A stretch of 7,052 nucleotides of DNA from Candidatus Woesearchaeota archaeon (GTDB lineage: Archaea; Nanobdellota; Nanobdellia; Woesearchaeales; GW2011-AR4). The notes beneath the pieces were generated by a model that was given only the letters and a program-made list of their open reading frames with translations, searched no databases and was not told where the DNA came from. Where the stretch lies: NCBI GenBank assembly GCA_016181325.1, contig JACOZO010000118.1, forward strand, positions 1-7,052, written 5' to 3'. The translations under genes were made by a program, and so were the position numbers. Of this stretch, positions 1-6,420 are shown piece by piece. The number at the start of each line of letters is the position of its first letter. The first letter of the stretch is position 1.

Positions 1-1
1 T

Positions 2-1174
2 CCATTCAGCTATTCTTTAGCTGTTTCGGACCTTGATAATTCCACATTCATATTCAGCCTGCCTGCCGCTCCATCAGGAATGTCCGTCAGCTCTGCGGGA
101 GTGATATCATGGAATCCTAATTCATTGGGCAGCTTCAACGTAACTGTTACAGCCAGCGACGGCATTGCGTCAGACAGCCAGTCTTTCATACTGACAGTCA
201 TGCAGGGCGGCCTTCTGCGAATATCTGACCTCGACGTAAAGGTTGACGGCCGCTCAAGCAGCAACCTGAAGAACAACTCCCTGATAAGCAGGGAGGCAAA
301 ACCCGGGTCTGAAGTCGAGTTCAGGATAGAGCTCAGGAACGGATTCACGAACAATACCGACATCAATGACATAGAGACGCAGGTATTCATAGAGGACATA
401 GATGACGGCGACGATCTTGAATTCGAAGGCGACTCATTTGACCTGAGCGACGGCAAGAAGAGGGTCGTGCGCGCCAAATTCAACGTGCCTATTGCCGTGT
501 CCGAGGACGTGTTCAATGTGGTAATAACTGCCGAGGGCGAGGATGACCTTGGGATGAAGCAGACCCTGGAATGGAAGCTGCAGCTTGAAGTCGACAAGGA
601 GGGCCATGACATAATAATAGACAAGGCGCAACTGTCTGCCGACACCATAAGCTGCAACAGGAAGCCCCAGCTGTCTGTCAGGATCGCAAACATAGGCGAA
701 GACGAGGAAGATGAAGCCGCAATCTCGATCAAGAGCGAGGCTTTGGAGATAGACGAGGTTGAAAGCGACATTGTCATCGATTCAGGCAGCGACGACATCA
801 CCTACCTCAAGGACATGACCTTGTCATTGAGGAATGACCTGGCTTCAGGCACATATCCTATCCTTGTGAACGTGTACAGGGACGGTGACAAGCTCATGGA
901 CACCAGGACATTGACGCTTGCGATTGAAGACTGCATTGTGCAGAAGAAAGCGGAGGAGCCTGAAAAAGTGGTCGTCATAAAGCCCAACGGCGCAGTCCCA
1001 AGCAATGTGCAGAAGCCAACTTCAGCCCAGAAGCCCGCTGCCAAAGCTGTCGAGAAAATATCCTTCAGGGAGTCTGACGAGTACATGCTCCTGCTTATAA
1101 GCACAATTGTGACATTGATCGTAGGCATATTTGTCATCGGAAGCCTTGCAGTCATGAATATGGGGAGAAGGTAA
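2..1174 (+). CDS. Ig-like surface protein with C-terminal membrane anchor (5' partial)
   Basis: The frame is open to the left edge, so this is the last 390 residues of a longer protein; the ATG at 80 lies inside a domain and is not the start. Residues 1-67 match the putative-Ig (He_PIG, cadherin-like) pattern: PFSYSL at the beginning, then APSGMSVSSAGVISWNP, then FNVTVTASDG and SFILTV. Residues 72-198 and about 199-311 look like two more beta-sandwich domains of the kind found in archaeal surface proteins, very rich in Asp and Glu. The only two cysteines, C218 and C311, bracket the last one and could form a disulfide. A Lys/Pro/Ala/Val linker (313-356) leads to one hydrophobic helix (361-385) and a short basic tail ending RR. 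The expected topology is an extracellular body with a C-terminal anchor, perhaps part of an S-layer or adhesin. GC content looks higher than in the next gene. Family type is fairly sure; ligand and exact role are unknown. Confidence 0.8.
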   Translation, partial: PFSYSLAVSDLDNSTFIFSLPAAPSGMSVSSAGVISWNPNSLGSFNVTVTASDGIASDSQSFILTVMQGGLLRISDLDVKVDGRSSSNLKNNSLISREAKPGSEVEFRIELRNGFTNNTDINDIETQVFIEDIDDGDDLEFEGDSFDLSDGKKRVVRAKFNVPIAVSEDVFNVVITAEGEDDLGMKQTLEWKLQLEVDKEGHDIIIDKAQLSADTISCNRKPQLSVRIANIGEDEEDEAAISIKSEALEIDEVESDIVIDSGSDDITYLKDMTLSLRNDLASGTYPILVNVYRDGDKLMDTRTLTLAIEDCIVQKKAEEPEKVVVIKPNGAVPSNVQKPTSAQKPAAKAVEKISFRESDEYMLLLISTIVTLIVGIFVIGSLAVMNMGRR

Positions 1175-1195
1175 TAATTTATTTCATAATTGCCC

Positions 1196-1207
1196 TATTG
1201 ACCAATA
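1196..1207. promoter_or_regulatory. Small palindrome just upstream of a TATA box (possible operator)
   Basis: TATTG-AC-CAATA is a perfect 5+5 base inverted repeat with a 2-base spacer, ending 3 bases before the TATA element at 1211. It lies where the BRE and activator or repressor sites sit in archaeal promoters. In such AT-rich DNA a short palindrome can occur by chance, so this is only a candidate. Confidence 0.2.
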
Positions 1208-1210
1208 ATA

Positions 1211-1218
1211 TTTATATA
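1211..1218 (+). promoter_or_regulatory. Archaeal TATA box for the HExxH gene
   Basis: TTTATATA, centred about 26 bases before the ATG at 1241, so transcription should begin at or next to the start codon (leaderless mRNA). No Shine-Dalgarno sequence precedes the ATG, which agrees. The gene behind it therefore has its own promoter rather than reading through from the surface-protein gene. The same octamer occurs at 7017-7024. Confidence 0.65.
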
Positions 1219-1240
1219 TTCTGCAATTGGCTCATTCTTA

Positions 1241-2422
1241 ATGATTGCATCTGACAGTGCGCAGCCCGTTTACATAGAAGCCACTACGCGTATTCATGGC
1301 AAGACTGTAAATTTTCTTATGTATGACCAAATCGCTGACTTTCCGAGACCTGCACAATTTTTATCTCTCTTGGCCAGGAAACTTCCATCTATTGACTGGA
1401 AAAGAATAGTCACGAATGACGGAATAATTCCTTTTTTCAAGGGTGTTGCACAGGCGTATATAAGGCACGACAAGAAAGGGGTATTTGACAACATGATGAT
1501 AATAATCAAAAGAAAGATGGCTGAAGTATTGTACCAGCATCCTGAGCTTATTGCTCTTGATCAGATTAGAATCCATATCCAATTCGTGTGCGATAACAAC
1601 ATGAGGAAAGCGGTACTATACTTAAATCAATTATCAGATATTGTAGATGTATATTTCAGGTTTAACCTAAGCGGCTCATTTTTTGCCTCTTTTGCCGGCA
1701 GAGGAGAAAACTTTATTGAAGGCATTGTCAGCCATGAGATGCTCCACCCCATGGATAGCGACCTGCGAAAGAGATACAGGCTTGCATTACAAAAACTGAA
1801 AGACAAGATGAAAGCGGAAGACTCAGGCGTTTCAATGGGCTCTTATCTGCTGTTTTTGACCTTTGTCAGACTGAGGATGGAAGCAGTTGCTTTCTTTGTA
1901 GAGCAGCTCAAGAACGCCAGGTGCGTGGAATTTAAGCCGCACTTTATCAGGCGATTGGCCGGATTCATTGATGAATTGCCGATTTCTCCGGCAAAAGAGG
2001 TTGATGATGATACCCTTGAATCCGTATATTATGTCAGCGCAATGATGGCCTCATTGATTGTTTTAAAGAGGCTTCTATCGGCAAAAAGCGGAATTTGGGT
2101 GTGGATAAGCTTCCAAAGGCGCTTTTTTGGAATCAAATGGAGGATCAAGCCGGACTGCAGCGCTGACAGGATTGGGGAATTCTACGGCGTTAGAAAATTC
2201 AGACTGGTATTTGGCGATGCCGATGATGATAAGGCCATTTTCCGGATTTTGTTCGGAATGAAAACATGGAGCCATCTCAGATTTCTTGGAGAATATGAAA
2301 GCGCCTGCGCCTATTTTGACATAAAAGAGCCGTACTTTTCATTAGAGAAATATAAAAAATCCAAAGCGGAATGCTGGCAGGCGCACCAGGAGCTGCTCCG
2401 GGAAAACGGGTTTGTGAAATGA
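1241..2422 (+). CDS. Uncharacterised protein with HExxH zinc-metalloprotease signature
   Basis: I do not recognise the family of this 393-residue protein. Residues 161-171 read GIVSHEMLHPM, giving an HExxH motif (H165, E166, H169) in a short hydrophobic helix, the usual zinc-binding and catalytic element of zincins. A candidate third ligand, E214, lies in RLRMEAVAFFVEQ (210-222), a helix resembling the E-x-x-A/F helix that supplies the downstream Glu in gluzincin-type proteases. The surroundings are alpha-rich (84-116 and 174-225), with a hydrophobic stretch at 262-279 (SVYYVSAMMASLIVLKRL) that could be a buried helix or a membrane segment. No signal peptide is visible, so a cytosolic site is likely. 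The start is fixed by the TATA box 26 bases upstream. The stop overlaps the next gene's ATG, so the two are probably co-translated. A zincin fold is a reasonable inference; peptidase activity and substrate are unknown, and a non-catalytic zinc protein is possible. Confidence 0.85.
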   Translation: MIASDSAQPVYIEATTRIHGKTVNFLMYDQIADFPRPAQFLSLLARKLPSIDWKRIVTNDGIIPFFKGVAQAYIRHDKKGVFDNMMIIIKRKMAEVLYQHPELIALDQIRIHIQFVCDNNMRKAVLYLNQLSDIVDVYFRFNLSGSFFASFAGRGENFIEGIVSHEMLHPMDSDLRKRYRLALQKLKDKMKAEDSGVSMGSYLLFLTFVRLRMEAVAFFVEQLKNARCVEFKPHFIRRLAGFIDELPISPAKEVDDDTLESVYYVSAMMASLIVLKRLLSAKSGIWVWISFQRRFFGIKWRIKPDCSADRIGEFYGVRKFRLVFGDADDDKAIFRILFGMKTWSHLRFLGEYESACAYFDIKEPYFSLEKYKKSKAECWQAHQELLRENGFVK

Positions 2423-3252
2423 TAAGGATCCCTATCCTGACAATAAGGACAGCCGAGGCATTATTGAGGCTGAAAGACGGAAATGCAGTGGTATCTCTGG
2501 ACCTGGGCAGGTCAAAAACAAATGTTTTGGTTGAGAACGGGCATTTTTTTATCGGCAATCAGCGTGTTCCATTATCCTCACTTAAAAAAATAAAGGAAAA
2601 ATCCTGCTATATCATTGAAAACGGAAAGATAAGAAAACTTGCTGTTTTCTCGCATGAGACCAACCTGTACTACAAGCTTTTCCCGACAAGGGACTGGCCT
2701 ACTGTGACGCTGTCATCAACGCCTATGCACAGGTTCACCTTTGTTTCCCCGAAGAAAGACACTGAATCCAAGATAAGGGAGATAAGCCCTGTCAGGGGGA
2801 TTGTGCTGGACACCTGCTGCGGGCTGGGCTATACTGCGATAATGGCTGCTGAAAAGGCTGACAAGGTGATGACTTTTGAGAGGGATGAAGGCGTCATCGA
2901 GATTGCGGCTTTCAACCCTTATTCGCAGGAATTGTTTTCCGACAAGGGAATAGGGCTGGTGAGGGGAGATGTCAATGAAGGCATCAGGAAGTTGGGAAAT
3001 GGGCATTTTGACAGGATAATCCATGACCCCCCTACATTCAGGTATTCCCCTGAGCTTTATTCAAAGCAATTCCATGAGCAGTTGTTCAGGGTGCTGAAAA
3101 AGAACGGCATTTTGTACCACTACTGCCCCTCGCCGCATATTACCCGGGGAAAACTGCTCTATCCGAGGATCATAAGGCAGCTGAAGGAAGCTGGGTTTGA
3201 TGATGTCAAATACCATGAAGTTTCGTCGGGGATACGGGCAATTAAGGGATAA
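2419..3252 (+). CDS. SAM-dependent methyltransferase, COG2521 (archaeal) type
   Basis: This 277-residue protein resembles the predicted archaeal methyltransferases of COG2521. The N-terminal part (1-100) is a small beta-rich domain with the family-like segment SLDLGRSKTNV (26-36) and a MHR motif (103-105) before the catalytic core. The Rossmann-type core has SAM motif I VLDTCCGLGYTA (129-140), an acidic residue ending strand 2 (TFERDE, E154), FNPYSQELF (165-173), GDVNEGI, and the motif IV region DRIIHDPPTFRYSPELYS (198-215). The DPP-type motif IV is typical of N-methyltransferases acting on nucleic acid bases or proteins. RVLKKNGILYHY (224-235) is the strand after motif IV. The target is unknown; RNA is a plausible guess. 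The ATG at 2419 overlaps the preceding TGA (ATGA). An in-frame ATG at 2371 would add 16 residues lying inside the upstream gene and is less likely. It converges on the minus-strand gene 23 bases away. Confidence 0.88.
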   Translation: MIRIPILTIRTAEALLRLKDGNAVVSLDLGRSKTNVLVENGHFFIGNQRVPLSSLKKIKEKSCYIIENGKIRKLAVFSHETNLYYKLFPTRDWPTVTLSSTPMHRFTFVSPKKDTESKIREISPVRGIVLDTCCGLGYTAIMAAEKADKVMTFERDEGVIEIAAFNPYSQELFSDKGIGLVRGDVNEGIRKLGNGHFDRIIHDPPTFRYSPELYSKQFHEQLFRVLKKNGILYHYCPSPHITRGKLLYPRIIRQLKEAGFDDVKYHEVSSGIRAIKG

Positions 3253-3256
3253 AAAC
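3250..3256 (-). terminator. Oligo-T stretch after the YgfZ-like gene
   Basis: Read on the minus strand this is GTTTTTA, about 20 bases past the stop of the YgfZ-like gene and touching the stop codon of the convergent methyltransferase gene. Archaeal RNA polymerase terminates at T-rich tracts without needing a hairpin. The tract is short, so the call is tentative. Confidence 0.3.
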
Positions 3257-3275
3257 ACCAATATGCATCAACTAT

Positions 3276-4133
3276 TTACCCCACTATAATCCCACCATCA
3301 ACTTCCTTGTCATAATCCCTTATCATCGCAAAGGCCAGAAATTTGTTGTATTTAGGAGAGAAGCACCCTGATGTTATCTTCCCGGCAATTTCACCGCTTA
3401 TCCTGACGTTGCCGTCTTCAGGCAGCTTTTCATACAGGATCCTTACCAGCATCCTTGCAGGCTTCCCGAGATTATGCGTCCTTGCTATTATCTCCTGCCC
3501 GAGATAGCAGCCTTTTGTGAAAGAGACTGCGTCATAAAGCCCTGTTTCGAGGAACATGCAGCTGTCGAAATCAATTCCCTGCAATGGTATGTTGTTTTCT
3601 ATCCTTATAATTTCATAAATTTCATCTGGAATTTCCGCAATGCCGTCAAGAATATCCATATTATCCAACAAGACAGTATATCCCATGTTATTTTTTATCA
3701 TTATATTATCATTTTTTTGAAATTCTTTTAGAATATGGCTGAAGCCGCCGTTTTTTCCCTCAATGATGCTGACAACTTTCATGTTTAACTGCCCTATTTT
3801 AACCCTTGAAATCTTCAGGTAACTGTCGAGATGCTGCAAGAGCCTGTCTTTGTGACTGTTTTCCAAAATAATGTGTGCCTCGTCATTCACTATTTTCTGC
3901 TCAACCAAAGCAACAAGCCTTCCGAGCCTGTCAAGAAACGCGTTTCTATCTCCTGCCATCTCATTTGTTGTGAGCCCGTCAAGAAATTTTACTGCATTAT
4001 CGGACACCTTTAAGGCTGTTCTTGGCAGTATCTTATACCCGCCCTGCTGAAGTATTTTATTGTAGATATCCAGATTTTTTTCATTCATTTTCCGCGAATT
4101 CTGCAGCAATACCTCAATCCTTGTGGTGCGCAT
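3276..4133 (-). CDS. ygfZ: YgfZ/GcvT-like folate-binding protein (iron-sulfur protein maintenance)
   Basis: This 285-residue protein carries the YgfZ signature KGCYLGQEIIARTHNLG (207-223), including the conserved Cys (C209) and the following GQE. The N-terminal half fits the GcvT-like fold: RTALKVSDNAVKFLDGLTTNEM (38-59) is the usual opening segment. The C-terminal barrel carries GEIAGKITSGCFSPKYNKFLAFAMI (247-271). E. coli YgfZ (326 residues) binds tetrahydrofolate and supports repair or assembly of certain Fe-S enzymes; it is not a true aminomethyltransferase. The same cytosolic role is inferred here. A TATA element centred about 23 bases before the ATG at 4133 favours that start, leaderless; M16 at 4088 is the alternative and would better match the usual family N-terminus. 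It has its own promoter, 138 bases from the upstream gene, so it is probably a single-gene unit. The symbol refers to family membership. Confidence 0.87.
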   Translation of the reverse strand: MRTTRIEVLLQNSRKMNEKNLDIYNKILQQGGYKILPRTALKVSDNAVKFLDGLTTNEMAGDRNAFLDRLGRLVALVEQKIVNDEAHIILENSHKDRLLQHLDSYLKISRVKIGQLNMKVVSIIEGKNGGFSHILKEFQKNDNIMIKNNMGYTVLLDNMDILDGIAEIPDEIYEIIRIENNIPLQGIDFDSCMFLETGLYDAVSFTKGCYLGQEIIARTHNLGKPARMLVRILYEKLPEDGNVRISGEIAGKITSGCFSPKYNKFLAFAMIRDYDKEVDGGIIVG

Positions 4134-4152
4134 CTGCCGGAGATATCATAAT

Positions 4153-4160
4153 TTTATAAA
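4153..4160 (-). promoter_or_regulatory. TATA box for the YgfZ-like gene
   Basis: TTTATAAA (a palindrome within GTTTTATAAAAT on the minus strand) is centred about 23 bases before the ATG at 4133. That predicts a leaderless transcript and favours this start over M16. It lies in the 138-base gap 4134-4271, where I found no RNA gene or small ORF that I could support. Confidence 0.55.
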
Positions 4161-4271
4161 ACTATTGGCATTTCCAGCGAATATAGATTTGCAATATGCA
4201 GGACGCGGGTATGCCGAAATTGCTTGGGTCAGCTCTGCGCTTGTTCGGCGAAGGCCAGCCAATTTAAGCTG

Positions 4272-5441
4272 TCACCTGAACACAATTGCTTCCCCACGGC
4301 GGCTTATTTTGCCGTCTACAATTCCCTTAAACCAATCAATCCATCCTTTGACGTCGTCATCTTTATTTGCCAATTCAAAGGCTCCATTGAGGTATTCAAC
4401 TGCCGTATCCAAATCCCCTCGGATGGCATAGCAGGTTCCCATATCAAAAAGCGCAGCTGCATTTTTGGGTTCCTGCTCAACTGAATCCAGAAGACAAACA
4501 AATGCATCAGCAGTTCTTCTTTGCTCTATTAGTATTGTAGCTATGCCTCTCATGACCTCTGCCCTCTCTGGTACTGCAGTTTCGTATGTTTTCCAGTCGC
4601 CTTCCTCTAAAACGGCCTTGAATTTTCTTGCTTGGACTGAGATGGCGCGCCTGTAAAGCTCAACTGCTCTTGCCTTTTTTCCTAATACATAGCAAGTATC
4701 CGCCATCATTGCCAGGGTAGAAATTGATTCAGAATAGATCTGAATGTATCTTCCGAAGTATTCGAGAGCCTCATGGAATTTTCCCTTGTCATACTTTGAT
4801 ATTCCAAGATTGTACCCAGCGTCAAGTTCATCAGGATTTGTTTCCAGCACCCTTAGATAGCACTGATTTTCCCTTTTGGCATCTCCAACAGCCCTATAAT
4901 AACCGGCCAAAATTGCATAATATACACCTCTGTCATCAATTACTGAGAATACTGCGTGGGGTGCGTCAAAACTACCGCTTTTGTTATACTTATAATGGGA
5001 TGGATCAACAAGCATCCCCTTATTGAGATGTACGAAGGAGCATGCATGCGATGTCTGATCTCCTTTTTCATCGCAATAAACTCCGGCAACATTGGCTTCC
5101 ATGCCCTCGTTTCTTGCCATCAATGTTGTCAGAAGCGCAAATCCCATGCAGTTGGTTACTGGTCTTACTATGCTATTTGTGGGAAGCATCTGATTTTCCT
5201 CATAATGGAAACTTTGCCGGCTCCAGCTTCCATGCCTTCTTACTTCCCTTATAGAATCAGGAGACGGAATGAGCCACTCAAATATTAGCCTTATTTTTTC
5301 CATATCCATGACAGATCCAATCTCAGGATGTCTCGCACGAAGATTCGACATCTCCCTTGTCACTATCCCTCCAAGGCCAAGCAGCCTGTCCAGTGGAAAA
5401 TCGTCTCCGTCTCTGTTAAAATAGGTTGTGTCTATGGTCAT
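4272..5441 (-). CDS. Transglutaminase-like domain fused to TPR repeats
   Basis: Numbered from the ATG at 5441 (389 residues). The N-terminal domain has the three landmarks of a transglutaminase/papain-like active site: Cys98 at a helix start (TNCMGFALLTTLMARNEG), His132 in SHACSFVHL, and Asp146 in GMLVDPSHY. The H-to-D spacing of 14 residues is normal for the fold, as is the placement of D before P. From about residue 172 follow roughly five TPR units (near 172-205, 206-239, 240-273, 291-325 and 327-360), with typical positions such as AGYNLGISKYDKGKFHEALEYF and MGTCYAIRGDLDTAVEYL. TPRs normally bind protein partners. No signal peptide or membrane helix is seen. The layout recalls SirB1-like proteins (COG2912, transglutaminase-like plus TPR), but the triad looks intact here and the sequence is not a clear SirB1. 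A TTG at 5447, two codons upstream, is an alternative start. Substrate and reaction (protease, amidase or cross-linking) are unknown. Confidence 0.87.
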   Translation of the reverse strand: MTIDTTYFNRDGDDFPLDRLLGLGGIVTREMSNLRARHPEIGSVMDMEKIRLIFEWLIPSPDSIREVRRHGSWSRQSFHYEENQMLPTNSIVRPVTNCMGFALLTTLMARNEGMEANVAGVYCDEKGDQTSHACSFVHLNKGMLVDPSHYKYNKSGSFDAPHAVFSVIDDRGVYYAILAGYYRAVGDAKRENQCYLRVLETNPDELDAGYNLGISKYDKGKFHEALEYFGRYIQIYSESISTLAMMADTCYVLGKKARAVELYRRAISVQARKFKAVLEEGDWKTYETAVPERAEVMRGIATILIEQRRTADAFVCLLDSVEQEPKNAAALFDMGTCYAIRGDLDTAVEYLNGAFELANKDDDVKGWIDWFKGIVDGKISRRGEAIVFR

Positions 5442-5473
5442 TTGCAACGGATCCCTCTAGAAAATCACATCTG

Positions 5474-5481
5474 GTTAAAAA
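5474..5481 (-). promoter_or_regulatory. Weak TATA-like element before the transglutaminase-TPR gene
   Basis: TTTTTAAC on the minus strand is the best TATA candidate in the 67-base gap. Its centre is about 30 bases from the TTG at 5447 and 36 from the ATG at 5441. The same T-run sits about 28 bases past the stop of the BtuF-like gene and could instead, or also, act as its oligo-T terminator. A purine-rich GAGGG at 5454-5458, 6 bases before the TTG, resembles a weak ribosome binding site. Confidence 0.3.
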
Positions 5482-5508
5482 TCTTAAGGTATCCTGAATG
5501 CCAGTATA

Positions 5509-6420
5509 TTATAACTCACCAAGCCTTAAAGCCAGATCCCTCTTCTCATTGAATAATCCGGGATGGATTACAGAAGCCAAAACCTCCAAACTGTCCACAA
5601 TCCTGTGGCTGGGCCTGTTGAAATAGGAATTGCCGTCGACAACATAGACTTCATTGTTTTTTACAGCATTAAGCTTTCTCCATTCGGGCTTTAAAGCCAG
5701 CAAATTGATGTCATTCATGGTCTGATAAACCCTGAAGCCGCAGGGCGCGATGACAATCTTGGCAGGCTGCTCTTCCAGAATCCTCTTTAATTCTATTTTC
5801 GGCGAATGCTTCCCCGGACTGCTTATTATATTGGTGCCCCCGGCAATTTCAATCAGCTCCGGCACCCAGTTGCCGGAAACTATAACCGGCTCGAGCCATT
5901 CAATGCAGCAGACTTTCGGCTTATTATTAATATTTTTAATCTTATTTTTTATATTATCGATTCTAATGTTGAGATTTTTTATTAAGTTTAATGCTTCCTT
6001 TTCCTTATTTATTGCGATCCCAATTGTTTTAATGTCATTGAGGATGTCTGATAATGTCTCTGGCTTCAATGAAATAATTTTTGCATTGCAAATGGACTTA
6101 TCAACCGCTTTTTCCACGTCTTTTAATGAGACCGCGCAGACTTCGCACTGGTCCTGCGTTAATATTATGTCAGGCTGCAATTCTTTGAGCTTATTTGCAT
6201 CTATATCATAGACGCTCAGCCCGCTTTTGGCAATCTCTGCAACGTCTTTGTCTATTTCATCGCTTCTTTTGAATGGGTATATTCTGCTTTTTGTCAGAAT
6301 TGGCTTTGTTTTTGCCTCTTCCGGAAAGTCGCATTCGTGGGAAACTCCCACAATCTCATCTTTTGATCCTAAGGCAAATGCGATTTCCGTGGTGCTTGGG
6401 AGCAAAGAGGCTATTTTCAT
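5509..6420 (-). CDS. Cobalamin-binding-protein-like (BtuF-type fold) protein, no signal peptide
   Basis: This 303-residue protein matches the cobalamin-binding protein branch of the BtuF/FepB helical-backbone substrate-binding fold (COG0614). Landmarks are KIASLLPSTTEIAFALG (2-18), VGVSHECDFP (24-33), ILTKSRI (41-47), PDIILTQDQCEVCAVS (83-98), VCCIEWLEPVIVSGNWVPELIEIAGGTNI (170-198), IAPCGFR (224-230) and YFNRPSHRIVDSLEVLASVIHP (266-287). Length is normal. Periplasmic or lipoprotein BtuF carries a signal sequence, but here the first strand begins at residue 2, so the protein is expected in the cytosol. No BtuC- or BtuD-like transporter gene is in the window. Recurrent Cys in HECD, QCEVC and CC could bind metal or a corrinoid. 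The segment IDNIKNKIKNINNKPK (154-169) is a low-complexity Asn/Lys/Ile linker between the two lobes. The ATG overlaps the stop of the upstream SLOG gene by 4 bases. Family assignment is firm; true ligand and role are open. Confidence 0.88.
   Translation of the reverse strand: MKIASLLPSTTEIAFALGSKDEIVGVSHECDFPEEAKTKPILTKSRIYPFKRSDEIDKDVAEIAKSGLSVYDIDANKLKELQPDIILTQDQCEVCAVSLKDVEKAVDKSICNAKIISLKPETLSDILNDIKTIGIAINKEKEALNLIKNLNIRIDNIKNKIKNINNKPKVCCIEWLEPVIVSGNWVPELIEIAGGTNIISSPGKHSPKIELKRILEEQPAKIVIAPCGFRVYQTMNDINLLALKPEWRKLNAVKNNEVYVVDGNSYFNRPSHRIVDSLEVLASVIHPGLFNEKRDLALRLGEL

Noticed and set aside
10..801. Long minus-strand open frame (263 codons) opposite the surface-protein gene
   Set aside because: Its product is dominated by Ser and Leu, as expected from the complement of Asp/Glu-rich codons. 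The plus-strand frame shows a recognisable Ig-like domain and a membrane anchor.
2371..2418. Upstream ATG that would extend the methyltransferase by 16 residues
   Set aside because: The extension (Ala/Gly/Pro-rich) lies inside the preceding gene. The ATG at 2419 forms a standard ATGA overlap and gives the family-like N-terminus.
4213..4249. Inverted repeat GCCGAA…TTCGGC in the gap between the transglutaminase-TPR and YgfZ-like genes
   Set aside because: Only 6 base pairs around a 25-base loop, with no T-run after it on either strand. It supports neither a terminator nor a structured RNA.
4134..4271. Possible tRNA or box C/D RNA in the 138-base gap
   Set aside because: No cloverleaf arms or TψC-like loop, and no box C (RTGATGA) paired with the single CTGA seen on the minus strand.
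5750..6211. Plus-strand open frame opposite the BtuF-like gene that encodes a hydrophobic, membrane-like peptide
   Set aside because: It is the complement of Asn/Lys/Asp/Ile-rich codons, with no promoter or ribosome binding site. The minus strand has clear family motifs through the whole region.
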